Both the position numbers and the translations under genes were made by a program. From contig NZ_OAOF01000011.1 of the NCBI RefSeq assembly GCF_900205965.1, forward strand, positions 111,175 to 175,174: 64,000 bases of DNA. Direction: 5' to 3'. This document shows positions 43,024 to 50,512 of this stretch, in pieces (the stretch's first letter is position 1; every line of letters starts with the position of its first letter). This DNA comes from Lacrimispora amygdalina (GTDB lineage Bacteria; Bacillota; Clostridia; Lachnospirales; Lachnospiraceae). The notes beneath the pieces were generated by a model. That model was not told the origin of the DNA. It saw only the letters and a list, made by a program, of their open reading frames with translations, and searched no databases.

Positions 43024-45192
43024 ATGGAAACAATTACACAAACAAACCGGACAATACTATTTTCTGAAATCAATCCGGAAAAGCTGAATTTACTCACCCT
43101 GATCGGAGATGTCAGAGGAAAGACAAGCCTTGATGATGATAAGATCAAGGAAATCAATGAAATGCTTCTGGTTGAGAGTTTTGCAGAATTTTTAGAGAAA
43201 TTCGCACCAGTTGTTTACTCCTGGTGCGATGCAATGACCGGAAGCATCCAGTACAGTCTGATAAAACCGGAAAATATTCCGGATAACTGTATTACGGAAA
43301 TCCCGCTTAATGAGATGAATGACCTGTTAAATATGTTGATTACTCTTCAGGGCGCAAAAGGCGCTATGGGAGTTGCCAATGTGGATTTTAAGTTCAGCAA
43401 TGTTCTGGATATGATTTCTCCAAAAAAAATTATGGAAGATATCCGCCAGGTGAGAAAAGAAATTCAGTATACATATGGCAAATATATGGAGCTGGATGAG
43501 GAAGATCCGAAACGTCTGGATATGGGAGACCAGTTAAACTTTCAGTTTGAGCAGGCCAGCCATAATTACAATAATGTATTAGCCATGCTCCCTCTTGCAA
43601 TTGAAGATATTAAGACCCGTCTTCTCCTTGGAAGCGGAGAATCGGCACAGGGCGGACAGGAATTTAAGGCTGGACTGTTAAGCATGGGAGATGATGGAGA
43701 ATTAAAGATCCTTGAGATGAAACAGGAAGAGGGAACTCAGCTGGCAGTTGTAGATGATCATATTAATTCCAGTCTGGTTCAGACATTCAGGGATGATTAT
43801 GACGCGTTAAACGAGACACCTTCTGATTATGTAAGAGAATTGGTTGTCAGAACCTTCTGCCCTCTTACCTCAACGGTGGAAAGCAGTATAGACCGTGAAT
43901 TGGAGGTTCGTAATTACAATACTTACCTGGAGTTCTACAAAAAGAGCAAGGATGATTTTGTAAAGGCTGTAAAACCTCTGATTGAAAAGATTCTTGGCGT
44001 AAAGGCATTTTTCGATCAGTATCAGGTAAAGGAAAAAGGAATGCAGCCAAAGCTTCTTATTACAAATATTCCTTTGGAGATGTTAGTGAAATCCAGTAAT
44101 CTGCCAAGACTTTTAACCTACTTAAATACCACCAACGATAAAAATGAATTTGAAAATACATTGTGGTTTGGAATTGTACCTGATGTGGAGCTCAATCAGT
44201 CCGGTGGCGGAAAACTTCAGAGAATGCGTTTTGCCGGCAATCAGAAAGTGAAGAAACCTGGCACGAATTCTATGGAAAGCCTTGCGACTTTGATGAATGC
44301 AATTACTCCATATAAGATTACTACATTTTTCAGCTTTGCTACAGGAGAAGAAAGCACTTTCAGCTATGTAGCAACAGAAGGAATCGGAATTTTTAAAGAT
44401 AAATGTACGCCTTTAATGAAGAAAGAATACAGTGAATTTGTGGTACCCTGCATTCCCAATGTAACGATTATACCAAAGGACAAGTCAGGGCTGATTCTGG
44501 ATAACCGTATGGTAATTGATGATGAGGGTAATATAGCTCTTTCTAAGGAAAAAGAAGATATCATGAAGATGTGGATTGAGGGAGTATACATAGGTGCCGC
44601 TTACGGCGCAGCAGGAATTGCCGCTTCCTGGCAGTGTCCGGAATATTTAAAACAGAGATTCCCCAATACATCTATGGAATATCCAGGTGTACGTTATGAT
44701 ATTGAGGCAGATGATAACGCTCTTTTGGTAACAACAAGTATGACAAAGGAAATCTCAGGATTTACCAATGCGATTAAGAATTCCATTAACAACACCGGCT
44801 TTGGTTTTGTCTTTACTTCTGACAATGCGCAGCATAAGGGCAGGGATATCAGAAATATCATGGTTTACAAAGCAAGAAATTTACTGAGTAACGGGACAGA
44901 ATTCGAGCCCATTTACAAAACTCTTGTTGTTACCTACATAGAGAGAATGCTGCGATTCTACAGCGGAGACTTCAAACAGGACAAGATCCTCAAATTCTTC
45001 AGCAATAATCCAAGCAGCCAGAAGAGTAAATGGGATGCAAACCGCCAGTACGTTAACTCCTTATTACAGGATGGGGATGAACTGGATTTCAATATAGATG
45101 AAAAAAATGGTATCTGCAATGTTCAGCTGACGTTCAGCAATACAACGAGAAACTTAAAAGTTGAATTAACCAGAAAGGGACAGTCCGCATAA
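43024..45192 (+). CDS. Contractile sheath protein, TssC-like
   Basis: A 722-residue cytoplasmic protein. The N-terminal ~230 residues are mostly helical (LLVESFAEFLEKFAPVVYS). The C-terminal half follows the tail-sheath plan: VYIGAAYGAAGIAASWQCPE near residue 524, GFGFVFTSDNAQHKGRDIRN, then YKTLVVTYIERMLRFY near 640, and a final strand pair ending VQLTFSNTTRNLKVELT. These resemble TssC/phage sheath C-termini. It is larger than TssC (~500 residues), and no separate TssB gene is seen, so both roles may be fused. The paired tube genes follow immediately, as in phage and T6SS loci. Recognition is by pattern, not by search. Confidence 0.72.
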   Translation: METITQTNRTILFSEINPEKLNLLTLIGDVRGKTSLDDDKIKEINEMLLVESFAEFLEKFAPVVYSWCDAMTGSIQYSLIKPENIPDNCITEIPLNEMNDLLNMLITLQGAKGAMGVANVDFKFSNVLDMISPKKIMEDIRQVRKEIQYTYGKYMELDEEDPKRLDMGDQLNFQFEQASHNYNNVLAMLPLAIEDIKTRLLLGSGESAQGGQEFKAGLLSMGDDGELKILEMKQEEGTQLAVVDDHINSSLVQTFRDDYDALNETPSDYVRELVVRTFCPLTSTVESSIDRELEVRNYNTYLEFYKKSKDDFVKAVKPLIEKILGVKAFFDQYQVKEKGMQPKLLITNIPLEMLVKSSNLPRLLTYLNTTNDKNEFENTLWFGIVPDVELNQSGGGKLQRMRFAGNQKVKKPGTNSMESLATLMNAITPYKITTFFSFATGEESTFSYVATEGIGIFKDKCTPLMKKEYSEFVVPCIPNVTIIPKDKSGLILDNRMVIDDEGNIALSKEKEDIMKMWIEGVYIGAAYGAAGIAASWQCPEYLKQRFPNTSMEYPGVRYDIEADDNALLVTTSMTKEISGFTNAIKNSINNTGFGFVFTSDNAQHKGRDIRNIMVYKARNLLSNGTEFEPIYKTLVVTYIERMLRFYSGDFKQDKILKFFSNNPSSQKSKWDANRQYVNSLLQDGDELDFNIDEKNGICNVQLTFSNTTRNLKVELTRKGQSA

Positions 45193-45206
45193 GGAGGTAA
45201 TTGATT

Positions 45207-45299
45207 ATGTATGATGCAGTAAAAATTGGAATTGATATTTTGCTTGTTGTTTGTGTGGTATTTGCCATTTACAAGGGCATAAAGAAAAAACGCGGATAA
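45207..45299 (+). CDS. 30-residue single-span membrane peptide
   Basis: ATG 45207 opens a 30-codon frame ending TAA, preceded by AAGGAGG at 45191-45197 with 9 bp spacing, a near-ideal ribosome site. The peptide has one hydrophobic span (IDILLVVCVVFAIYKG) and a basic tail KKKRG, so it should be N-out, C-in. It lies between the sheath and tube genes. Homologues cannot be judged by eye; a role in membrane docking, regulation or holin-like function is speculation. Annotation pipelines usually miss genes this short. Confidence 0.7.
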   Translation: MYDAVKIGIDILLVVCVVFAIYKGIKKKRG

Positions 45300-45425
45300 T
45301 TATAGTTTCTGCGTACAGCCAGATCTTTTTATAGGTTAGAAAGATCGTTCCTATCGGTAACTGAAAGCTGGATTAATCCTGCTTATAGATTACAAAAACA
45401 TATAAAAAAGAATGGAGGAAAAATT

Positions 45426-45854
45426 ATGGGACTTAGAATGAAAATCACAGGTAGCGAATCAGTGGAACTGCGTGAGACAAGCATCACAAAAGTGGTGTTC
45501 GGAGCAGATATTCCCCACGATTCCAACGCAAGATCAACCGATCTTGGTTCAACGGTACTTATTGAAGGAAAGATACTGGCAGCAGTAGGCGGGGAAGCCG
45601 CAGACGATACCAGTAAGCTGGCCAGATGGTCTCTGGTTCCGGCAGAGAATTCCGATTGCTACCGTACTGTCGAGATTGATGTTGTCAATGCATCACAGGT
45701 GGTAAGACAGATTACAGTGCCCAACGCTTTCGTTGTAGACTACACAGAGGATTTTACAGATGAAACAGGTACCGGAATCTTTAAGCTTCTTATCAAACAA
45801 AAGAAGGATAAGATGGTAAATCTGAAATTTGAAGGCGGATTCAGCGGAGAATAA
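45426..45854 (+). CDS. Hcp-like tube protein 1
   Basis: A 142-residue beta-rich protein of the size of Hcp or phage tube monomers. The conserved core IPHDSNARSTDLG, SLVPAENSDCYRTVEI and NAFVVDYTEDFTDETGTG is shared with the next gene. A late strand pair (IFKLLIKQKKDKM) closes the fold. The start follows GGAGG. The 126 bp before it contain a GATCTTT/AAAGATC inverted repeat but no clear promoter. Two tandem tube genes after a sheath gene match inner-tube organisation in contractile systems. Related proteins in Firmicutes are sometimes labelled as membrane-associated proteases, which does not fit the sequence. Confidence 0.75.
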   Translation: MGLRMKITGSESVELRETSITKVVFGADIPHDSNARSTDLGSTVLIEGKILAAVGGEAADDTSKLARWSLVPAENSDCYRTVEIDVVNASQVVRQITVPNAFVVDYTEDFTDETGTGIFKLLIKQKKDKMVNLKFEGGFSGE

Positions 45855-45886
45855 TTAAAAAAGGATAAGAAAGGAAGGAACCAATT

Positions 45887-46312
45887 ATGGGATTTACATT
45901 AAAAGTAGAAGGACCATCTACCATTGATTTAGGAACAATCAGCATTACAGGAGTGAAATTCAGAACCGATATTCCCCACGACTCCAATGCACGTTCTACT
46001 GATATGGGAAGCACAGTTGAAATTTCAGGAAAGATTTTAACGGCAGTGGACGGGGATCCCTTTGATGCAACAAGACAGCTGGGACTCTGGTCATTAGTAC
46101 CGGCAGAAAAATCTGACTGTTACCGGAAAGTCACCATTGAAGTGATTGCTGCATCACAGGTTGTTCGTAAATTTACATATCCCAATGCATTTGTAGTTGA
46201 TTATAAAGAAGACTACGGTGATACCGAGGGTGTTGGTACATTTAAACTGATTGTGAAGCAGAAAAAAGACAAGATGGCGCAAATCGCTGTGGAAGGCGGA
46301 TACAGCGTGTAA
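45887..46312 (+). CDS. Hcp-like tube protein 2
   Basis: A 141-residue paralogue of the preceding protein: IPHDSNARSTDMG, SLVPAEKSDCYRKVTI and NAFVVDYKEDYGDTEGVG align with it, while the ends diverge. The two may form a mixed tube, or one may be the main tube and the other a special ring. A GC-rich hairpin terminator directly after the stop suggests that the sheath and tube genes are transcribed at a higher level than the genes downstream, as expected for structural proteins. Confidence 0.75.
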   Translation: MGFTLKVEGPSTIDLGTISITGVKFRTDIPHDSNARSTDMGSTVEISGKILTAVDGDPFDATRQLGLWSLVPAEKSDCYRKVTIEVIAASQVVRKFTYPNAFVVDYKEDYGDTEGVGTFKLIVKQKKDKMAQIAVEGGYSV

Positions 46313-46318
46313 ACATGT

Positions 46319-46344
46319 GGGGGCTGCCGTCAGGCAGCCCTTTT
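46319..46344 (+). terminator. Terminator/attenuator after the tube genes
   Basis: GGGCTGCC, loop GTCA, GGCAGCCC, then TTTTC. The T-run is only four long, so readthrough into the DnaJ-domain gene is likely; it probably acts as an attenuator that sets the ratio of structural to accessory proteins. Confidence 0.75.
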
Positions 46345-46360
46345 CAGTAAGGAAAATAAA

Positions 46361-46786
46361 ATGCTTAACTACTATAAGATTCTGGGAGTATCCTCACAGG
46401 CAACGGAAAAAGAGATTAAAGCAGCATACAGAAAGCTGGCAAAACAGTACCATCCGGATGTAATTAAGGATGATCCGGAGGGAAATAAGAAGATGTATGA
46501 AATCCAGGAAGCTTATGAAGTTCTTGGAGAAGAAGAAAAGCGGAAGCGGTATGATCTTAATTTTAGTGAAAAACGGGAGAAGAGTAAAGGTAAAAACAGC
46601 AATGATTTTTCCAATCAGGAAAAGGAAAGACCGGCTCCTGATCTAAGTCAATTTGAACGTTTTTTTGGTTTTCAGCCTGGAAAGGGGATGGAAACCTACG
46701 GGGAGAGTTATAAAAAATCACAAAAAAATACTGGACCTGTAAATCCGGATGATCTGTTTTCCTCTTTTTTTGGAGTAAAAAAATGA
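46361..46786 (+). CDS. DnaJ-domain protein
   Basis: A 141-residue protein. Residues 1-65 are a J domain, with [22 protein letters not shown], the HPD motif (KQYHPDV, near residue 31) and a KRYDLNF end. The C-terminal half is charged and low in complexity, with two FF-containing motifs ([12 protein letters not shown] and [12 protein letters not shown]). It lacks the zinc-finger and substrate domains of DnaJ. J domains stimulate Hsp70-type ATPases; a large actin/Hsp70-like protein is encoded 4 kb downstream, which could be its partner. Confidence 0.9.
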   Translation: MLNYYKILGVSSQATEKEIKAAYRKLAKQYHPDVIKDDPEGNKKMYEIQEAYEVLGEEEKRKRYDLNFSEKREKSKGKNSNDFSNQEKERPAPDLSQFERFFGFQPGKGMETYGESYKKSQKNTGPVNPDDLFSSFFGVKK

Positions 46787-46805
46787 TGAAGGAGCCCAAA
46801 GGCAC

Positions 46806-47357
46806 ATGAGATCCGTCAAAAAAATAAAAATTGTTCTTGATATAACAGTATTAATTTGCTCGGTTTTATTTAACCTGTGTTTCTTTTATGTAATCCATAA
46901 AAGCATGTGGATACAGATTCCCATTGGAGTGGTTTCTATTTTGGCTCTGGCTGATATTCTCGTCTTGCTGACTCCTCATGATACGAAAGTCCGGAATGCA
47001 GGAGAGTATAAAAAAATGTCAGGAGCCTGCCAGCTGGTTCTTCTGGGTGAAGAAGAAAGACCGTTAAAATCCTGGGATCTGGCCGGGAAAACAGCTTTAA
47101 TCATAGGAAAAAAGAATGAAGAAGAGGAGATCGATGTTGATTTGGAAGATTGCGAATACAGCACATTTATCGATCCCCAGCATGCAGTGCTAAATTTTTG
47201 CCTGGATTCCTGGTACGTGGAAGATCTGGGTTCTCAAAATGGTGTAAAAATCAAAAAGGTGGAAGACGGAGGTTGTTATCAGGTGACAAACCGGCCTTGC
47301 AGACTTTCGCCGGGAGACATTATTTTTATAGCAAATACCCGTCTCTTATTGACATAA
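46806..47357 (+). CDS. Membrane FHA-domain protein
   Basis: A 183-residue protein with two membrane segments (~9-32 and 36-57) and a cytoplasmic forkhead-associated domain (~75-183). The FHA pattern includes ALIIGKKN, FIDPQHAVLNFCLDSWYVED and the LGSQNGVKI turn; the usual GR is GK here. FHA domains bind phosphothreonine peptides. With the second FHA gene and two phosphatases it forms a phospho-signalling module. The kinase is not in the window. Confidence 0.85.
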   Translation: MRSVKKIKIVLDITVLICSVLFNLCFFYVIHKSMWIQIPIGVVSILALADILVLLTPHDTKVRNAGEYKKMSGACQLVLLGEEERPLKSWDLAGKTALIIGKKNEEEEIDVDLEDCEYSTFIDPQHAVLNFCLDSWYVEDLGSQNGVKIKKVEDGGCYQVTNRPCRLSPGDIIFIANTRLLLT

Positions 47358-47380
47358 GAACATAGATTGGAGAGTAAAAC

Positions 47381-47878
47381 ATGAGCTTAGTAAGATGCCC
47401 AAATGGACATGTATTTAATGCAAGACGTTATGGAAATACCTGTCCATATTGTCAGATGAAACTAAAAGAAGAAAAGGATGATACCAAGCCCCTTGGTTTT
47501 GAACCGGCTGTGGAACTGTTACAGGAAGAAGTCAGTCCGGTGTGCGGCTGGCTGGTATGTATAGCAGGAGCCAGAGTGGGAATGGATTACAAAATTCACG
47601 GGGGTAAGAATTTTGTGGGCAGGGGAGATGATATGGATATTCAGATTTTAGGAGATAATGAGATCAACCGTAAAAACCATACCATCATTGTCTATGATCA
47701 GAAAAAGAGGAACACTGTAATTCTGCCTGGTGATGCAGCCGGACTTGCTTATCTGAATGAGGAAGCCGTTTATATTCCAACTGAACTAAAACCATATGAT
47801 GTGATTGAGCTGGGAAAAAGCAGGTTTTTGTTTGTGCCTTTGTGCGGAGAAAATTTTGAATGGGATGATCAGAAATGA
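47381..47878 (+). CDS. Zinc-ribbon FHA-domain protein
   Basis: A 165-residue protein. The N-terminus is a zinc ribbon (CPNGHVFNARRYGNTCPYC, residues ~6-24), a fold often fused to FHA domains in Clostridia. The FHA part follows, with GGKNFVGRGDDMDIQI and NEINRKNHTIIVYD. It overlaps the following phosphatase gene by 4 bp. It is probably a cytoplasmic reader of phosphorylated partners in the same signalling module. Confidence 0.85.
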   Translation: MSLVRCPNGHVFNARRYGNTCPYCQMKLKEEKDDTKPLGFEPAVELLQEEVSPVCGWLVCIAGARVGMDYKIHGGKNFVGRGDDMDIQILGDNEINRKNHTIIVYDQKKRNTVILPGDAAGLAYLNEEAVYIPTELKPYDVIELGKSRFLFVPLCGENFEWDDQK

Positions 47879-48735
47879 TGCTGACAATATTAATTGGTCT
47901 GGGAGCAGTTTTGCTTATCTCTGCATTAAGCAGGCTCCTCTTGTCTGTGAAAGAGATGAACAAAGAGGAAGAAAAAGAAAGTGGATCTTTTGGCAGATGT
48001 GTGATCAGTCAGACAATGGGAGACAAGGAAATACAGTCTGACTTAGCTGGCTTTGAATCCAGCAGTGCAGGGACTCTGGCAGTACTTACGGATGGAATGG
48101 GGAAAGCCAATACAGGGAAAGTATGTGCCCAGACTGCCATGGACTGCGTGCTTGACGCATATCAGCCATATCAGGTTTTACATAATCCTGAGTATTTTTT
48201 TAAAACAGCTTTTTATGAAGCAAATCAGAGAGTGCAAAAGACATTGGGAGAACGAAGAGGCGGAGCGTGTCTCGCGGCGGTTTTTGTAAATGGATTCACG
48301 TTTCATTATGGTCTGGCAGGTGATATCCGCATTGCACTGTTTCGAAACCAGGAGCTGATTCCCATAAGCAAAGGACAGACACTGAATGTTCTGGCATTAA
48401 ATGCTTATCAGGACGGTGTATTATCCAGGCAGGAGGCCATTTGGACAATGGAGGAGGACCGCATATGGAATTATCTGGGAGTGGATGGATTCCGGGATAT
48501 TGAAATTTGCGATCAACCCATTCGTCTGAAGCAGGGAGACATCATAGTGATGTTGACAAAGGGAATATTTGACGTTTTGTCATGGGCTGAGACAGAAGAT
48601 GTATTATTAAGAGATTATACATTGAAGGAAAAAGCGGACAATCTGGTTATGGAAGCGGAACGAAAAAAAGGTATGGATAAAGAAAACGGAAGCGTGGTGC
48701 TGATAAAAGCGGAGGTGTCTGATGAGAAGAATTAA
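47875..48735 (+). CDS. Membrane-anchored PP2C-type phosphatase
   Basis: A 286-residue protein with one N-terminal membrane span (~4-23) and a PP2C domain. The metal motif VLTDGMGKANTG is near residue 70, followed by GLAGDIRIALF and VMLTKGIFDVL; the final metal motif, usually DN, appears as KENGSVVL, so activity is possible but not certain. PP2C enzymes remove phosphate from serine/threonine. Coupled by overlap to the FHA gene before it and the phosphatase-TPR gene after it. Confidence 0.82.
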   Translation: MMLTILIGLGAVLLISALSRLLLSVKEMNKEEEKESGSFGRCVISQTMGDKEIQSDLAGFESSSAGTLAVLTDGMGKANTGKVCAQTAMDCVLDAYQPYQVLHNPEYFFKTAFYEANQRVQKTLGERRGGACLAAVFVNGFTFHYGLAGDIRIALFRNQELIPISKGQTLNVLALNAYQDGVLSRQEAIWTMEEDRIWNYLGVDGFRDIEICDQPIRLKQGDIIVMLTKGIFDVLSWAETEDVLLRDYTLKEKADNLVMEAERKKGMDKENGSVVLIKAEVSDEKN

Positions 48736-50497
48736 CTCTGAATTCCGGACCAGGTATATCTCGGAGGAAGGTCATAAGCTGACGAACAGAGATTACTTTG
48801 GTTATGTTGAAATGGATGACTTTGCCTGTTATGTACTTGCAGACAGCCTTGATGGAGAGCTGGAAATCAACAGTGCGAAGCTGGTCGTAGAAAGTGTGAT
48901 TAGAAGCTTTGTGGAAGGTCCCACCCTTAAGAAAGGTAAGCTGAAGCATTACATCAATCTTGCCCATAAGGAACTGCTGAAACAGCGTGGTGGAATGCAT
49001 TTAAAAGCTTCTGTTGTCATGGTTATTTCGGATTACAGAAACATTCGTTTTCTTTATGCAGGAAACAGCCGTTTTTATCTGGTCAGGAATGCCCGTATTC
49101 TGGTAAAAACAACGGATCAGTCCCTGACTGAAAATCTCCTTCGTGATGAGAGGATTACGTTAGATCAGGCGGCTGCTCATGAGGCACGGAATAATCTTTA
49201 TTCCTATCTTGGAGAACGGGGGCAGCCTGAGATATCCGGTTCTAAAAAGATCCGTCTGGAAGACGGAGACAGCTTTGCTCTTTTTACCAAAGGTGCATGG
49301 GAGAATTTTGGCGAGGAAGAGTTTTTAGAAGCAGTCAAAGAGGCGGCTGAACCTGGAGAAATTATAGATAAAGCGGAAGACTCTATCCTGGGAAAACAGG
49401 AAACAGATGAAGTGGATAACTACAGCCTTGCAGTGACATTTGTTGATAAGGTATACCAGCCTCCTGCAAAGAAGATTACGGTAAAAAAGGTATTGCTTAT
49501 TGCGCTTCCCATTATTTTGGTAGCTGGAGGTATCAGTCTGGCGCTTTTTCTACGGCACAGAAGCATAGAGCGTAAGGAAGAGAGTCTTAAAAGCCACATG
49601 GAAAGCGGTCAGGAGTATTTACGGTACGATAACTATGTAAAAGCGTCTGAGGATTACAAAGAAGCAAAAAAGCTGGCTGATGGTTTAAAGAAGGAAAAAG
49701 AGTCAAAAGAAGCAGATTTATATGAAAGGCTGGCGGAGCAGATTCTCCTGGCTGATGATGCGATGAAAGGGGAAAAGTATCAGAAAGCCCAGGATCTTTA
49801 TTTAAAGGCAAAGGATTTATCCGTAGAATCGGGAAATGTGGGGAAACAGTACATAGAAACCCAGCTGAAACAAACAAGAGATTATATAGATGTGTTTGAT
49901 TTGATACAGATGGGACAGCAAAAAGAAGAGAATGGTGAAATAACCGGTGCATTAAAAGCTTATCGTGAAGCCAGGGATAAGGCAGCCTCCCTTTATTTTT
50001 CAGCTGGAAAAGAAGAGGCTATGGCAAAACAGGCTGCTTTGGAAGAAAAAATAGATAAGGACAACCAGAAAGCAGCTGCAGCGCAGGCAGCGGCAAAAGA
50101 AGAGAGTAAAGCTGCCAAAGAAGCAGAAGACGAGTCTGCAAAGGCGGAAGAGGAAAAAGCAAAAAAAGAAGAGGATGAAAAACGGGAGCTTGAAAACCAG
50201 CAGAAGTTAAATGATCAGAAGAATGCCATAGATTTAGAAAATAAGGGAAATGAGCTTATGGCCGGCGGAAAGTATGAAAGCGCAATTACTTATTATCAGA
50301 CTGCACAGGCAATCTATATCCGCCTTGAACTGACCGATATTGCAGATGGTCTGAATCAGAAAATTGCTGCAGCAAAAGCCGGGATCAAAGCAAAAGAAGA
50401 GGAATTAGCCAGTTTGGAAAAGGAATCCAAAGCGGAGGAAGAGACATCAGGAGATACCGGTCCTGGGGTTAACAGTAAAAAAACAGATAAAAAGTAA
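48722..50497 (+). CDS. PP2C-like phosphatase fused to a membrane span and TPR-like repeats
   Basis: A 591-residue protein in three parts. Residues 1-245 are PP2C-like: VLADSLDGELEIN for the first metal site, YAGNSRFYLVRN, FALFTKGAWENF and a standard DNYSLAV. A membrane span is at ~256-276. Residues ~285-560 are TPR-like helices with recurring Y-x-K-A-x-D/Y patterns and a long alanine/lysine/glutamate coiled section (~435-500). The last repeat reads GGKYESAITYYQTAQAIY. The topology would put the repeats outside or across the membrane from the phosphatase, an unusual arrangement. Confidence 0.82.
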   Translation: MRRINSEFRTRYISEEGHKLTNRDYFGYVEMDDFACYVLADSLDGELEINSAKLVVESVIRSFVEGPTLKKGKLKHYINLAHKELLKQRGGMHLKASVVMVISDYRNIRFLYAGNSRFYLVRNARILVKTTDQSLTENLLRDERITLDQAAAHEARNNLYSYLGERGQPEISGSKKIRLEDGDSFALFTKGAWENFGEEEFLEAVKEAAEPGEIIDKAEDSILGKQETDEVDNYSLAVTFVDKVYQPPAKKITVKKVLLIALPIILVAGGISLALFLRHRSIERKEESLKSHMESGQEYLRYDNYVKASEDYKEAKKLADGLKKEKESKEADLYERLAEQILLADDAMKGEKYQKAQDLYLKAKDLSVESGNVGKQYIETQLKQTRDYIDVFDLIQMGQQKEENGEITGALKAYREARDKAASLYFSAGKEEAMAKQAALEEKIDKDNQKAAAAQAAAKEESKAAKEAEDESAKAEEEKAKKEEDEKRELENQQKLNDQKNAIDLENKGNELMAGGKYESAITYYQTAQAIYIRLELTDIADGLNQKIAAAKAGIKAKEEELASLEKESKAEEETSGDTGPGVNSKKTDKK

Positions 50498-50512
50498 AGT
50501 GAGGAAATATAA

